From: Gordionus sp. m RMFG-2023
Taxonomy: Eukaryota; Nematomorpha; Gordioida; Chordodea; Parachordodidae
Assembly (NCBI RefSeq): GCF_954871325.1
Contig: NC_088777.1
Coordinates: 42,695,366 to 42,759,365 of the forward strand
Length of the DNA: 64,000 nt
Reading direction: 5' to 3'
Part shown: positions 15,501 to 22,225 of the stretch, one piece after another
Position numbering within the stretch: position 1 is the first letter of the stretch
How the letters are laid out: every line of letters begins with the position of its first letter
Program-made: the position numbers and the translations under genes
Notes under the pieces: generated by a model
Databases searched by the model: none
What the model saw: the letters and a program-made list of their open reading frames with translations, nothing else
Told to the model about the DNA's origin: nothing

Positions 15501-18500
15501 AAAAGTCACGACTTGATTCGAAAAAAAAATTATTTGTCCACCAGGCCTTGTTCTAGTTATTTAAAATATAGAATATTTTTTACACTAAACATAATCGAGT
15601 TTTTGATCTTTCAACAAACAAATTAAAAAAAATTATTAGCGCCTTGTTTTTTTGCAAAAATTTTAAAATATATCAATTTTATTTAAAACATTTAAGTCTC
15701 GGTCAGGCCAGAATTTTGTTTTAAAATTTTAGGCCCGACCCAGCCCGAACCGAATTCTCTTTTAAAATTAGTCTAGATCCAAAACCTTTCGGGCCGGGGC
15801 TACTTTTTCAGATCTCTAACTTACATATTTTTGTTTAATTTTTTTTTCCATTTTATCAATTGTTCTTTTTTTCTCTTATATATTTCAATATCTAAGACGA
15901 GTTAGAATGTATCATAATTCAGTGGCTTGTAAGCCTGGTCTAAACATAAAAATTTTTTTTATCAGACCTTGTAGGTTATGCATAAATTTTAAATTGAATC
16001 TTATTTGTGGCTCAATATCTTCTATTGAACGAATATAAATGGTTTTCACAAATTATTCATTTAGACTTCGGCTTTGTTAATCTTTATTTTGACTTTATAG
16101 GTCGACTTTTTGTTTAAGTTACTTTATTATTATTTTTTTTAGATTTATATCAAAAATATAGGAATAAAAAAAAATTTAGATTTAAATTATTAAAATCGAT
16201 AGTTTTTATTTATGATTTTCAAAACAACCTGATAGAGTGGTTATATATAGTGTTGCCGAAAATATCGATTTTGGCGCTTTTTTTTGACAAAAAATTACCA
16301 ACTCAAGTTTTTGCCCGAAAAGTATCACCTGAGCCTTAAGATTTGATCAAAAGAGGGCCAAATATTTCGGCCGTCTATATGCTAAATCTCTAGGCTTAGG
16401 TATTGTGACTAATTTTTAATTAATGGGATTGCAAGTCTTTGACGAAAATAAAATCCTTCTTCTGTTTTGAACGAAATTCGTCTGCCTAGTTTTTTTATTT
16501 ATTAGGTCTTGTGCTTGAGGACCAAATTATAAGAGTAGATATGATGACTGGAACGAAATAATATTGCCACGTATTTATAAAATATCAATTTTTCTGCAGG
16601 TGCTAAATCTTTGTTTAAGTTTGATGGATCCAAAAGGGTGATTGAAAAATCACATGCTAAGAACTTGTCGTCCTCCCAAGGTAACTTAGTGACGTCATAC
16701 TGTCTTCTATGCCAGGAAACAAACTGGTGGGTTCTATCATGGAAGAAATCCCAGCTGGAAATATAAACACGCTTAATTAGCGAGTTGCATAGTGTGCCAG
16801 GGAGCTTGCCCGCTACTTCTGATGCATTGAAGGTAATGTCTGCCCTAGCCAGCCTATTTATAATATCTAGCACATTTATGTGACATGATCAGTTGATATT
16901 TAAAGGAATAGCCGAGCAAAAACTAAATTACAAAATGGATTGCTAAATACAAAGACTTATCTGATCAATATTATTTCTTTCTCTTCTTTTGGTCCTCTGC
17001 CAAAGACCTAATGGAAAAATGGGCAGGCGAATTTCGGTAAAAACAGAGGACCCAAGAGAAGGATTTTATCATCGTCTAGTACTAGTCATTAAATCGAATT
17101 TCCATTGCCTTGTTAACTCATTTCCCTCTTATTTTGTTAGATTTACATTTTAAATCTTATTTTTTCGTTGTTTTATATTTATATATTATTTTTTAAATTT
17201 GTATTGTATTCTTCATTTTACGTTACCTAAATTAATCATAATTTAATCTCTTCATTTTTGCGGGAATAAAAATGTTTAGCAAAGCTTATCATCTCGACGC
17301 CTTCAGAAAATTGTGGCCTAAATACAATCCTTTCAAATTAACTCCCAACATAAATCCATTGACATCTTTTAACCCCATCTTTGTCGACGAATGGGCAGCT
17401 TGTTATTATTCTAAGATATGGTCGATGGTAAAATATATCATTTTGTTTTATACTCAGTGTTAATTTTTAATTAGTTGATTCGGTTCATCTAGTTGGGTGC
17501 AATGCAAATATTTTTTTTTAAATATAAGAAATGTCAGAGAAATAAGGCGCAAGTTAGTCTCTCGAAGTTAGGTGGTAAAAAAAATAAATGATAAAAATAT
17601 ACACTCATTTTTTGGATTCAATTTAATTTTAAATATCCTAAACGTAAAAAGGTAAATTATTTTTCTCAAACGTAAAAACGAGGCTTGAACATCATTTTAA
17701 CGAAATTTTTAAACAACTCAAGAATTGGATTTGTAAAAATATTTTACAAAATGAGGCCAGTTATTATAAAATAATTTTGATAATAAAAAATTTGCAAAAA
17801 ATATTGGTAATTTTATTTGAAATAATGATTGTGGTGGTAATAAGAAAAAAAAATTGCAGTAAAGCATTGGTAGATTTAAATTTTCCGTAAAAAAAATATA
17901 GTCCTTGTAAGCAAATGGAATTTATAATATTATACTTCATTTAATTCTCAAAAATGAATCATAAAAGGTAATTCCATGACAAATCGACCAGTGATTCGGA
18001 CGACCATCTCAAAAATGGATGAAACTTGGCATACTAGTTATTTATGATGTAAATGTTAATAAAATCAAAATTTTAGAGAGAGAGCTAGCTAAACCAGTTT
18101 TAAAGATTTACTCCTTCAAAGTCGAATATCGCGCAACGCGTGATTTCATTAAACTTTTTTTTAAAATACTTAAGATAGAGTTACAAATATATATCATTTA
18201 ATAACCCCTAAATTTTACATTGAAAAATATCGAGAAAAAAAATAAATATTTCTAAGTGTTTTCTTATTTCCGGTAAGAATTAAAAATTATCATTATTAAG
18301 AAAGGATTTTTTGGGAATATTGATATTTTCTAAAAATGTTCAATATCTTTATATTAAACTATTTAATAAAAAATCTCGATAGCCATTTTTGTTTTTTTAT
18401 TATTTTTATAAATAAAAAATATGTCATAGATGACGTTATATTTAAAAATCATTATAATATAATATATGTAATATAAATATATATTATATTGGTATTAAAA

Positions 18501-20486
18501 AAAATCTATTGAGTATAACCAATATGATGTCCTGGGGCGATATATAAGCAAGCAGCTCATGCAGATATAATTATTATTTTTATTAGGACGTTATATTGTA
18601 AAATAAACATTTTAAAATTTTATATACAAACTATTACAAAAATATATCTCTTATCTTTATGGTATTCTATTTTGCGCTAATTTATAGAATTTCCTGAGGC
18701 CATTTGTAGATATATCCTGTCTTTATACTATCCTATTATTTGATATTTCTTATGGAGTAAAAGAAGGATGTGATGGTCCATTGGGATGTAAAAAAGAAAT
18801 ATATATTTCCTCAGTAATTTCATTCTTTTTAGTACTGTGGCTAACCACCAAAAATTTCATAGACACATGTTTAGAAAAAAAGCGGTCCGGACCCTGGTCC
18901 TAAATAAAAGACCGACAATATATATTTAAGAGGTTTTTTGTGGTTAGTCAAAGTAATAAAAAAGAATGTAATTACTAAGGGATATATATTTCATTTTTTA
19001 CATTACCATGGACCTTCATCATCCTTCTTTTACCCCACTATTGAGGAAAAGTGATGGCTGCTCATTAATCAAAAACGTTGTGCAGATTTCTGGAAAACAT
19101 TTCCATATTTTTTATTTCGTTTGTAAAAATATTTAATTTGTTAAAAATTGATAAGAATTTATAAATATGTTATCGTAACAATTTTTTTGGAACTTTAAAT
19201 GATTTTATTTGCAAATAAATTAAAAAATATGGAAATGTTTTTCATCAAATCTGCACAACACTGTAATAACGAAATAGATCCCATAACATCGATAATACAT
19301 ACTCACAAATTGTCGCCTCGTAAAATTCTATTGATAAGCGTAAAATGGAATATTATAAAAAACAAGTGGTATTTTTTTTATAATAGTTTGTATATAAAAT
19401 TTTAAATTATGTTTATTTTACAATATAGCCTCCTAATAATAATTATCTCTGTATGGGTTGTCTGCTTACATATCGCCCAAGGACATCATACTGGTTATAC
19501 TCAATGGATTTTTTTATATTTTAATACCAATACAATTCATACTTTTATTAAATATAATATATAATAATGATTTTTGAAAATAACGCCACATCTATATTAT
19601 ATATTTTCATTATAAAAATTTAAATAAAATTAAAAAGGTAATAATCATTTTTAGAGGCAAAAAAAATCCCTTCTCAACAATGTTAATTTTGTATTATTAC
19701 CGGAAATACTTGGAATTTTTTATTTTTTTTTGATATCTTCCAAAATAATATTTTAAGGGCTATAAATTATATATAATTTTTTACTCTATCTTAAGTATTT
19801 TTTGAAAAAACAAGATTTAATAAAATCTTGCGTTGCGCGTCGACTTTAAAGGCTTATATATTTGGATCTGGTTGAGCTAGTGCTCTAAAATTTTGAGTTT
19901 ACTAAAGTATACAAGACATAACTATGCCGTCTATAAATCTCGTTTTGGTCGATTTGACATGGAATGACCTAAAATTTAATTTTTTTAATCAATTTTTTCT
20001 AGGTACTAGGCGCCGATTTACACTCATATTTTTTGGATTCTCGCGGTAACCTTTTACCCGATAATAATTTGAAAAATGTTGGCAAAAGGTATTATTTTTT
20101 AAATAAATTTAAATATAAATTATATCCAGTCCGACATTTTTTTAAAAAATAGTTTTTAAGTGAAGAATTTTTAAAAAATAGTATTTTTCGCGAGATTTAC
20201 TATTTTAATTTCATTCTTCTATTACACGAAGATATAATGTATGTTTCTTAATGAAAATTTAAAAATAGCTTTTCTAAAATTAACGAGATTTTAAATGATC
20301 GTTAATTTTTATCATTTACTCCAACCAAAAAGATTATTAAAGGAGTATCTTAGCGTTGGTTCTGCCATCAAACAAAGACAGGCAATAGCGAATTTTAAGG
20401 GCATAAGCATTTCAAGAGACATTATAAACGTAGAACCCTTTATCAAAATTGAATTTTCCGCGCCAACGCAATTGGATACCGTTTGA
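476..20486 (+). CDS. M3-family oligopeptidase (OpdA/PrlC-like), multi-exon, middle exons not found
   Basis: Members of this family are zinc metallopeptidases that trim short peptides in the cytosol or organelles. Recognised exons are 476-580, 1297-1485, 1814-1915, 3080-3292, 10217-10283, 10393-10476, 17280-17427, 20003-20088 and 20333-20486. Each has plausible AG/GT borders, and the phases of directly neighbouring exons agree. Matches run in family order: GPWF followed by an RR-containing segment, EEILDLRREVAKLL, NYVELSLSNKMA, the TWDVAYWSRKL segment (family WDxxYYSEKL), YECYEIFDEN, ISHLYINP plus GVWGDMGQ (family GxFYLDxY and GGAWMD), then AACYYSKIWSM joined to VLGADLHSYF (family AGYYSYLWAEVLAADAF), and a C-terminal LSVGSAIKQ. 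Two gaps remain: at least one exon between 3292 and 10217, and the HEFGH zinc-site exon between 10476 and 17280. The first exon lies before the window. The product may be inactive, or the missing exons may have diverged or been lost from the assembly. Confidence 0.75.
1297..1485 (+). CDS. M3 oligopeptidase exon b
   Basis: The acceptor is TTTTAG at 1291-1296 and the donor is GTTGCA at 1486. The frame reads HLTGPWFISYQPENY, then NNSQRRQALFTTHYKMAGN and KTIEEILDLR. This follows the M3 pattern GPWxLTLDxPxY...RExRxxLYxAYxTRA...IxEILxLR. Both borders are supported by phase agreement with exons a and c. Confidence 0.75.
1814..1915 (+). CDS. M3 oligopeptidase exon c
   Basis: The acceptor TAG ends at 1813 and the donor is GTTTAT at 1916. 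The frame reads REVAKLLSYTNYVELSLSNK, then MALDSTEILDMIEK. This matches the M3 consensus RxELAxLLGFxNYAExSLATKMA, one of the clearest blocks of the gene. Joining to exon b restores an Arg codon, and joining to the next exon restores a Lys codon. Confidence 0.8.
2464..2655. mobile_element. Palindromic MITE, TIR TAGTGTACACAAATTGAACG
   Basis: This 192-bp hairpin element lies in the M3 intron. The left end (TAGTGTACACAAATTGAA, then CAGCGTTTCAAAACGC) is mirrored by the right end (TAGTGCGCACAAATAGAA, then CAGCGTTTCAAAACGC). No clear target-site duplication was seen. A decayed relative ends near 12574 (AACGCTCAATTTGTGCG). Confidence 0.6.
2667..2730. mobile_element. Half copy of a GGCGAAAT hairpin MITE
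   Basis: The sequence CATTCACAGTTAACGGGAAT followed by CGCGGCGAAATATACAAAAT matches one arm of the complete hairpin at 57120-57229. The other arm is not present here. A further decayed arm lies near 5739-5795. Confidence 0.45.
2745..2985. repeat. Degenerate tandem repeat, period about 55 bp
   Basis: About five diverged units share the core AAATTTGGAACCGGAAACC. They begin near 2759, 2823, 2859, 2896 and 2931. No coding sense is apparent. Such repeats can be subterminal repeats of a DNA transposon, but no ends were found. Confidence 0.5.
3080..3292 (+). CDS. M3 oligopeptidase exon d
   Basis: The acceptor is TTCTCCAG ending at 3079 and the donor is GTAAGT at 3293, both strong. The frame reads RLVAYPKALKEIQELSLFA, then IEIQTWDVAYWSRKLKQHI. 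The last part is the family WDxxYYSEKLRQ block, which lies before the catalytic core. Residues between these blocks are Lys/Asn/Asp-rich, as expected in an A+T-rich genome. Confidence 0.8.
3552..4607. mobile_element. Possible DNA element bounded by inverted ACCGGxCCCTATTT ends
   Basis: The segment TACCGGCCCCTATTTTGG near 3561-3578 is repeated in inverse orientation at about 4590-4604 (CCAAATAGGGTCCGGTC). The interior, about 1 kb, is A+T-rich and shows no coding frame. Target-site duplications were not recognised, so this is a tentative call. Confidence 0.3.
6563..7980 (-). mobile_element. RTE-like LINE, 5'-truncated copy A (minus)
   Basis: This is a non-LTR retrotransposon copy in antisense orientation to the M3 gene. 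It starts inside the reverse transcriptase, at the fingers/palm motif FIDLEKAYDTV, and runs through the RT, thumb and 3' untranslated region. The catalytic YADD box is intact (MLYADDIVL). The frame 7369-7962 ends at a TGA where copy B has a Trp codon. The element abuts copy B head to head at 7980/7981, forming a palindrome with about 1.4-kb arms. There is no long poly-A tail, as is usual for RTE-type elements. Confidence 0.85.
7369..7962 (-). pseudogene. LINE reverse transcriptase fragment (copy A)
   Basis: 197 codons of the RT palm and thumb. Visible motifs are FIDLEKAYDTV (motif A), GLHQGSALSPFLFN (motif B), MLYADDIVL (motif C) and GLKVNNRKT. It lacks the N-terminal endonuclease and fingers and is cut short at the C-terminal end. 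It is about 95% similar to copy B by eye. The GLHQGSALSP form is typical of RTE-related LINEs, but clade assignment needs a tree. Confidence 0.85.
8177..8995 (+). pseudogene. LINE reverse transcriptase fragment (copy B)
   Basis: 272 codons with the order NGPDGIPMEAW, PLFKGKGD, NYRGIKL, NQFGFVAGKST, FIDLEKAYDTV, LHQGSALSPFLF, MLYAHDIVL and GLKVNNRK. These are the RT blocks 0-5. The Asp-to-His change in the YADD box and the premature stop mark it as dead. The initiating Met at 8177 is only the first available one; the homology begins upstream near 7985. Confidence 0.85.
9049..9606 (+). pseudogene. LINE RT thumb and C-terminal fragment (copy B)
   Basis: Continues the same reverse transcriptase in another frame: YLGSMLHQ (upstream part), VMCDKKMPIWLKSKAYKS, GSETWALNATEE, DCLRAKM, then RLRWYGHILRR. 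It ends at a TGA before the 3' untranslated region. No further domain is seen. Confidence 0.8.
10217..10283 (+). CDS. M3 oligopeptidase exon (YECYEIFDEN)
   Basis: The acceptor is TTTTAG ending at 10216 and the donor is GTATGT at 10284. The frame reads AIEPNPVELNHDYECYEIFD, corresponding to the family block VWHPDVRxxxVxDxDG. It lies just beyond the LINE pair in the preceding intron. It starts in phase 0 whereas the exon ending at 3292 is in phase 2, so at least one exon is missing between them. Confidence 0.7.
10393..10476 (+). CDS. M3 oligopeptidase exon (HLYINP, GVWGDMGQ)
   Basis: The acceptor is TTTTAG ending at 10392 and the donor is GTTAAA at 10477. The frame reads DKLISHLYINPINHANEKY, then PGVWGDMGQ. 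The family pattern is xxGxFYLDxYxRxxKRGGAWMD. The junction with the preceding exon is in phase. This block normally lies about 60 residues before HEFGH, which I could not find downstream. Confidence 0.75.
10996..11213. mobile_element. MITE, TGTTAAACGGCT family, copy 1
   Basis: The left end TTGTTAAACGACTCGATTTT is mirrored by the right end AATCCAGCCATTTAACAACA. The sequence GATTTTGATAATATTGCCCA lies in the middle. The element is about 220 bp and non-coding. The ends (TAGTGTTGTTAAA) suggest a hAT-type non-autonomous element. Two copies stand side by side here. Confidence 0.5.
11249..11415. mobile_element. MITE, TGTTAAACGGCT family, copy 2
   Basis: Left end TATTGTTACAAAACCTCGAT and right end GGTTTTTATAACAACACG face each other across a core with AAGATGGCAGAAAGGTTCGG. 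Other copies have the related CATCTATGAG/AGATGGCA core. Non-coding. Confidence 0.45.
11552..11857 (+). CDS. Possible exon of unknown affiliation inside the M3 gene
   Basis: A good acceptor (ACTTGCAG, ending at 11551) opens an exon with two competing frames. One is open for 100 codons to a TGA at 11856-11858; it begins EVAGLNYAEKDCELAS, which looks weakly like a helical (TPR-like) repeat, then turns into an Asn/Glu/Lys-rich tail. The other is phase-compatible with the M3 exon ending at 10476; it reads NWPAPIFSNVSFLPL, vaguely like the family PVAYLxCNFxPP block, and stays open about 70 codons but lacks HEFGH. I cannot decide between an M3 exon, an exon of another gene, and chance. Confidence 0.3.
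14411..15090 (+). pseudogene. Decayed retroelement fragment with restriction-like endonuclease-type C terminus
   Basis: Several overlapping frames read like one C-terminal region often found in animal reverse-transcriptase elements: DWLEALPSSNLGLLL and ELRNAIGLHLG, a Cys/His-rich CTLCSHPVDCFGH, then RHSRHSAVN, then RPDGLTLIPWSNG with LAWDYTCID (an RPD-x(n)-D pattern), then IPIVSDTTGFFG and KKIRAITGDP. The family is not settled; no reverse transcriptase domain or element ends are visible. It is broken in several places and looks old. Its G+C content is higher than its surroundings. Confidence 0.6.
15431..15818. mobile_element. hAT-type non-autonomous element with GGCCCGxCC-rich ends
   Basis: A 388-bp element. 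The left end (GATCTGTATCGGGCCTAAT) and right end (reverse complement TAGAGATCTGAAAAAG, GCCCCGGCCCG) are imperfect inverted repeats. It is flanked by AGTTACAT (15423-15430) and ACTTACAT (15819-15826), an 8-bp direct repeat with one mismatch. No coding frame. Related scraps lie near 24680-25060, 29600-29885, 41770-41885 and 49233-49280. Confidence 0.45.
16248..16440. mobile_element. MITE, TGTTAAACGGCT family, interrupted copy
   Basis: Begins TAGTGTTGCCGAAAATATCG and carries the family core (GAGCCTTAAGATTTGATC and GGCCGTCTATATGCTAAATC). The right end is missing; the sequence runs into the element at 16441-17076. Confidence 0.4.
16441..17076. mobile_element. TIR-bounded element with a 123-codon ORF
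   Basis: The ends are inverted repeats of about 55 bp: AAAATCCTTCTTCTGTTTTG with CGAAATTCGTCTGCC at left, and the reverse complement AAAATCCTTCTCTTGGGTCC with CGAAATTCGCCTGCC at right. The element is 636 bp and includes the minus-strand ORF 16502-16873. No transposase motif is recognised. Target-site duplications are not clear. Confidence 0.5.
16502..16873 (-). CDS. Unrecognised ORF inside the TIR element
   Basis: 123 codons, MLDIINRLARADITFNASEV to the stop after LVLKHKT. The composition is protein-like: balanced, with segments such as SWDFFHDRTHQFVSWHRRQY and KLPWEDDKFLACDF, and higher G+C than the flanks. I do not recognise the family. It may be a fragment of an element-encoded protein or a captured host exon. 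A real start codon cannot be fixed because the frame lies just inside the terminal repeat. Confidence 0.35.
   Translation of the reverse strand: MLDIINRLARADITFNASEVAGKLPGTLCNSLIKRVYISSWDFFHDRTHQFVSWHRRQYDVTKLPWEDDKFLACDFSITLLDPSNLNKDLAPAEKLIFYKYVAILFRSSHHIYSYNLVLKHKT
17280..17427 (+). CDS. M3 oligopeptidase exon (AACYYSKIWSM)
   Basis: The acceptor is TTTAG ending at 17279 and the donor is GTAAAA at 17428. The frame reads KAYHLDAFRKLWPKYNPFKL, then DEWAACYYSKIWSM. The last part is the conserved M3 segment GGYAAGYYSYLWAEV; the usual Gly residues before YY are changed to Ala-Cys. The exon ends in phase 0, matching the next exon. Confidence 0.75.
17966..19971. repeat. 2-kb foldback (long inverted repeat) filling an M3 intron
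   Basis: The left arm from 17966 (GGTAATTCCATGACAAATCG) is mirrored by the right arm ending at 19971 (GATTTGACATGGAATGACC). The mirror continues through many blocks: TCAAAATTTTAGAG, CGCGCAACGC, AATACTTAAGATAGAGT, GAGTATAACCAATATGATGT, ATTGTAAAATAAACAT, and near the centre GAAGGATGTGATGGTCCATTG and GTGGCTAACCACC. The arms are about 0.9-1.0 kb and the loop is under 100 bp (about 18870-18935). No coding frame of note. It could be a long-TIR element or an inverted duplication. RNA from the intron could fold into a long hairpin. Confidence 0.75.
19075..19263. mobile_element. Small hairpin MITE nested in the right arm of the foldback
   Basis: GTTGTGCAGATTTCTGGAAA near 19078 is mirrored by AAATCTGCACAACACTG ending at 19263, with GAAAACATTTCCATATTTTT mirrored by AAATATGGAAATGTTTTTC inside. 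The left arm of the foldback lacks this segment, so it inserted after the arms formed. Confidence 0.55.
20003..20088 (+). CDS. M3 oligopeptidase exon (VLGADLHSYF)
   Basis: The acceptor is TTTTTTCTAG ending at 20002 and the donor is GTATTA at 20089. The frame reads VLGADLHSYFLDSRGNLLPD, then NNLKNVGK. It directly continues the AGYYSYLW block, as the family does (EVLAADAFSAFxxxG). The preceding intron is almost entirely the 2-kb foldback. Confidence 0.75.
20333..20486 (+). CDS. M3 oligopeptidase terminal exon
   Basis: The exon opens after a modest AAAAG acceptor at 20328-20332, in phase with the previous exon (joining gives VGKRLLKEYLS). It reads SVGSAIKQRQAIANFKG and ends at a TGA (20484-20486) after QLDTV. 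The family C terminus has xxVLxxGGSxxxxxxFxxFxGR at this place, so the match is moderate. Confidence 0.6.
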
Positions 20487-21582
20487 AATCAAATTCTATT
20501 AATCGTTACTATTTTTATTGCCAAAATTGGAGAGATTGTTGTAATTGCAATAACCGACATTTCAATTTTTTTTTTGAAAATGGTTAAACAAATATTTATA
20601 TCATGATAGCCTTCGATCCCTAAGTTACCTCGTATAAAATTTTAAAAACAAACCGAATCAGTGCTTATCTCTTATAAAAAAGGGATTTTTAAAATAATTA
20701 TAAATTGGATACTCATTTTTAAACATATTTTCGCGCTTTTATTTTGTTTTTATATAAACCTCTTCGCAAACCTCATTAGTTTTATAATAATAATATACAT
20801 ATTAAAAATATTTTTTTTCGTAAATGTGCATTTTTCTATTTTTTAATAGTGTATCAAATGTGGATATATATTTTTTATTATTATACCAATATCCTATTAA
20901 TCACGGAAATATAAAATAATGTATTATAATATTTAAAAAAAGCGTTTGAATTCTTTACATTCTAGATCACATAATTTTTTTTTTATTAAATATAAGAATT
21001 GCTGAATAAATCAACTAAAGCACCATTACAAATAGTATTAATAAATAATATAAAAAATAAAATAAAATACTGTTTTATTGAACATTTTATATAGGGATAT
21101 ATAGAATATGTTTTTTTTAAAAAAATAATATTAATATCACAATGTATAAGAAATGATATCGGTGGGATAAAAGTTTTTACTATATTTTGCTATACGTATG
21201 GATACGATTAATAAGACTCGTTCAAAAGAATTGAATACGAATTATTTATTATTCGATCGTTTTTTGATTAGGCCTACTATGGATTTCATGATTTTTAAGG
21301 GGGGGGGGGGGATAGAAGTTTATACACAAGGTTTATTTATTTAAACCTATATAATATATCATGTTATTTGATTTTGAATTGATTCATATTTCCTAAAGAA
21401 AGACTATGCGCTCTTCTCCGGTCGTCCCTTTTTATGATGATGCGTCGTTTTTTTATTCTTTGATTTAACTTTGAATTTGTTGATCCATTTCTGAAATATT
21501 CAATATTGTGTTTTAAATTTTAAGAGATGAATAGCTAAATATTATAATTATAGCTACGACTTCTAAGCTGAAACTCTTGACA

Positions 21583-21773
21583 TTGTTAAACGGCTAGATT
21601 TGAGCCTATTTTTAAAATAAGCTAAAACTGTCGAAGCCTCAGGATTTCGCTAATAGATGTCCAAACCTTTATGCCATCTATGAGCAAAATTCGGGCATGC
21701 GTAATATTTTTCTGGATAGAATATTGAGTAAGCCATTTTTTAAAATCGACTCGTGAGCTATTTAACAACACTA
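21583..21773. mobile_element. MITE, TGTTAAACGGCT family, best-kept copy
   Basis: The element has ends TTGTTAAACGGCTAGATTTG and GAGCTATTTAACAACACTAA as inverted repeats, and a core with CATCTATGAGCAAAATTCGG. About 190 bp, non-coding. It lies between the convergent M3 and sFRP genes. Confidence 0.55.
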
Positions 21774-21920
21774 AGTGAGTAGACTTTCTAAATATGAACT
21801 ACATTCTTTTTGCTCACAAATTTTATAAGCGCGCACTTGAATATGCAATTTTAAAAAACAATATAAATCAATCTAATTTCATTCCTTATTAAAGTTTCCT
21901 TATTGTGCGTAATTTTTTAT

Positions 21921-22225
21921 TTAAACAAAAGTACAACGTCTATTTATTACCTCTAACTTTTTCTTCATTTTATCCTTCCACGGAAGCGCAATTCCTTTTT
22001 GATGGGAGTATATCAATCGTCCAAAATCCCTGTCTTCGTGTCCGCATATCAAATATTTAGCGCCAATCACCATGTCTGGACAAACGCAAGAGGATTCTAC
22101 CCAAATATAAAGCTCGGATCCTTTATAAATTTTGATATTGGAATGGAGAAACGAATGTAGGATCTTTACCTTGAGCATGCTTATCTCGCCTTGGTATTCT
22201 TTGGACATCATGGTAACTTGCACCA
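21921..22225 (-). CDS. sFRP terminal exon: netrin-like (NTR) domain
   Basis: An AATACAG acceptor (ending at 22226) leads into VQVTMMSKEYQGEISMLKVK, then ELYIWVESSCVCPDMVIGAK, YLICGHEDRDFGRLIY, and ALPWKDKMKKKLEVINRRC before a TAA. The SSCVCP and YLIxGxEDxxxGRL motifs and the WKDK stretch are those of sFRP/netrin NTR domains. A GTAATA inside the last codons could act as a donor, but ending at the stop matches family length. Confidence 0.75.
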
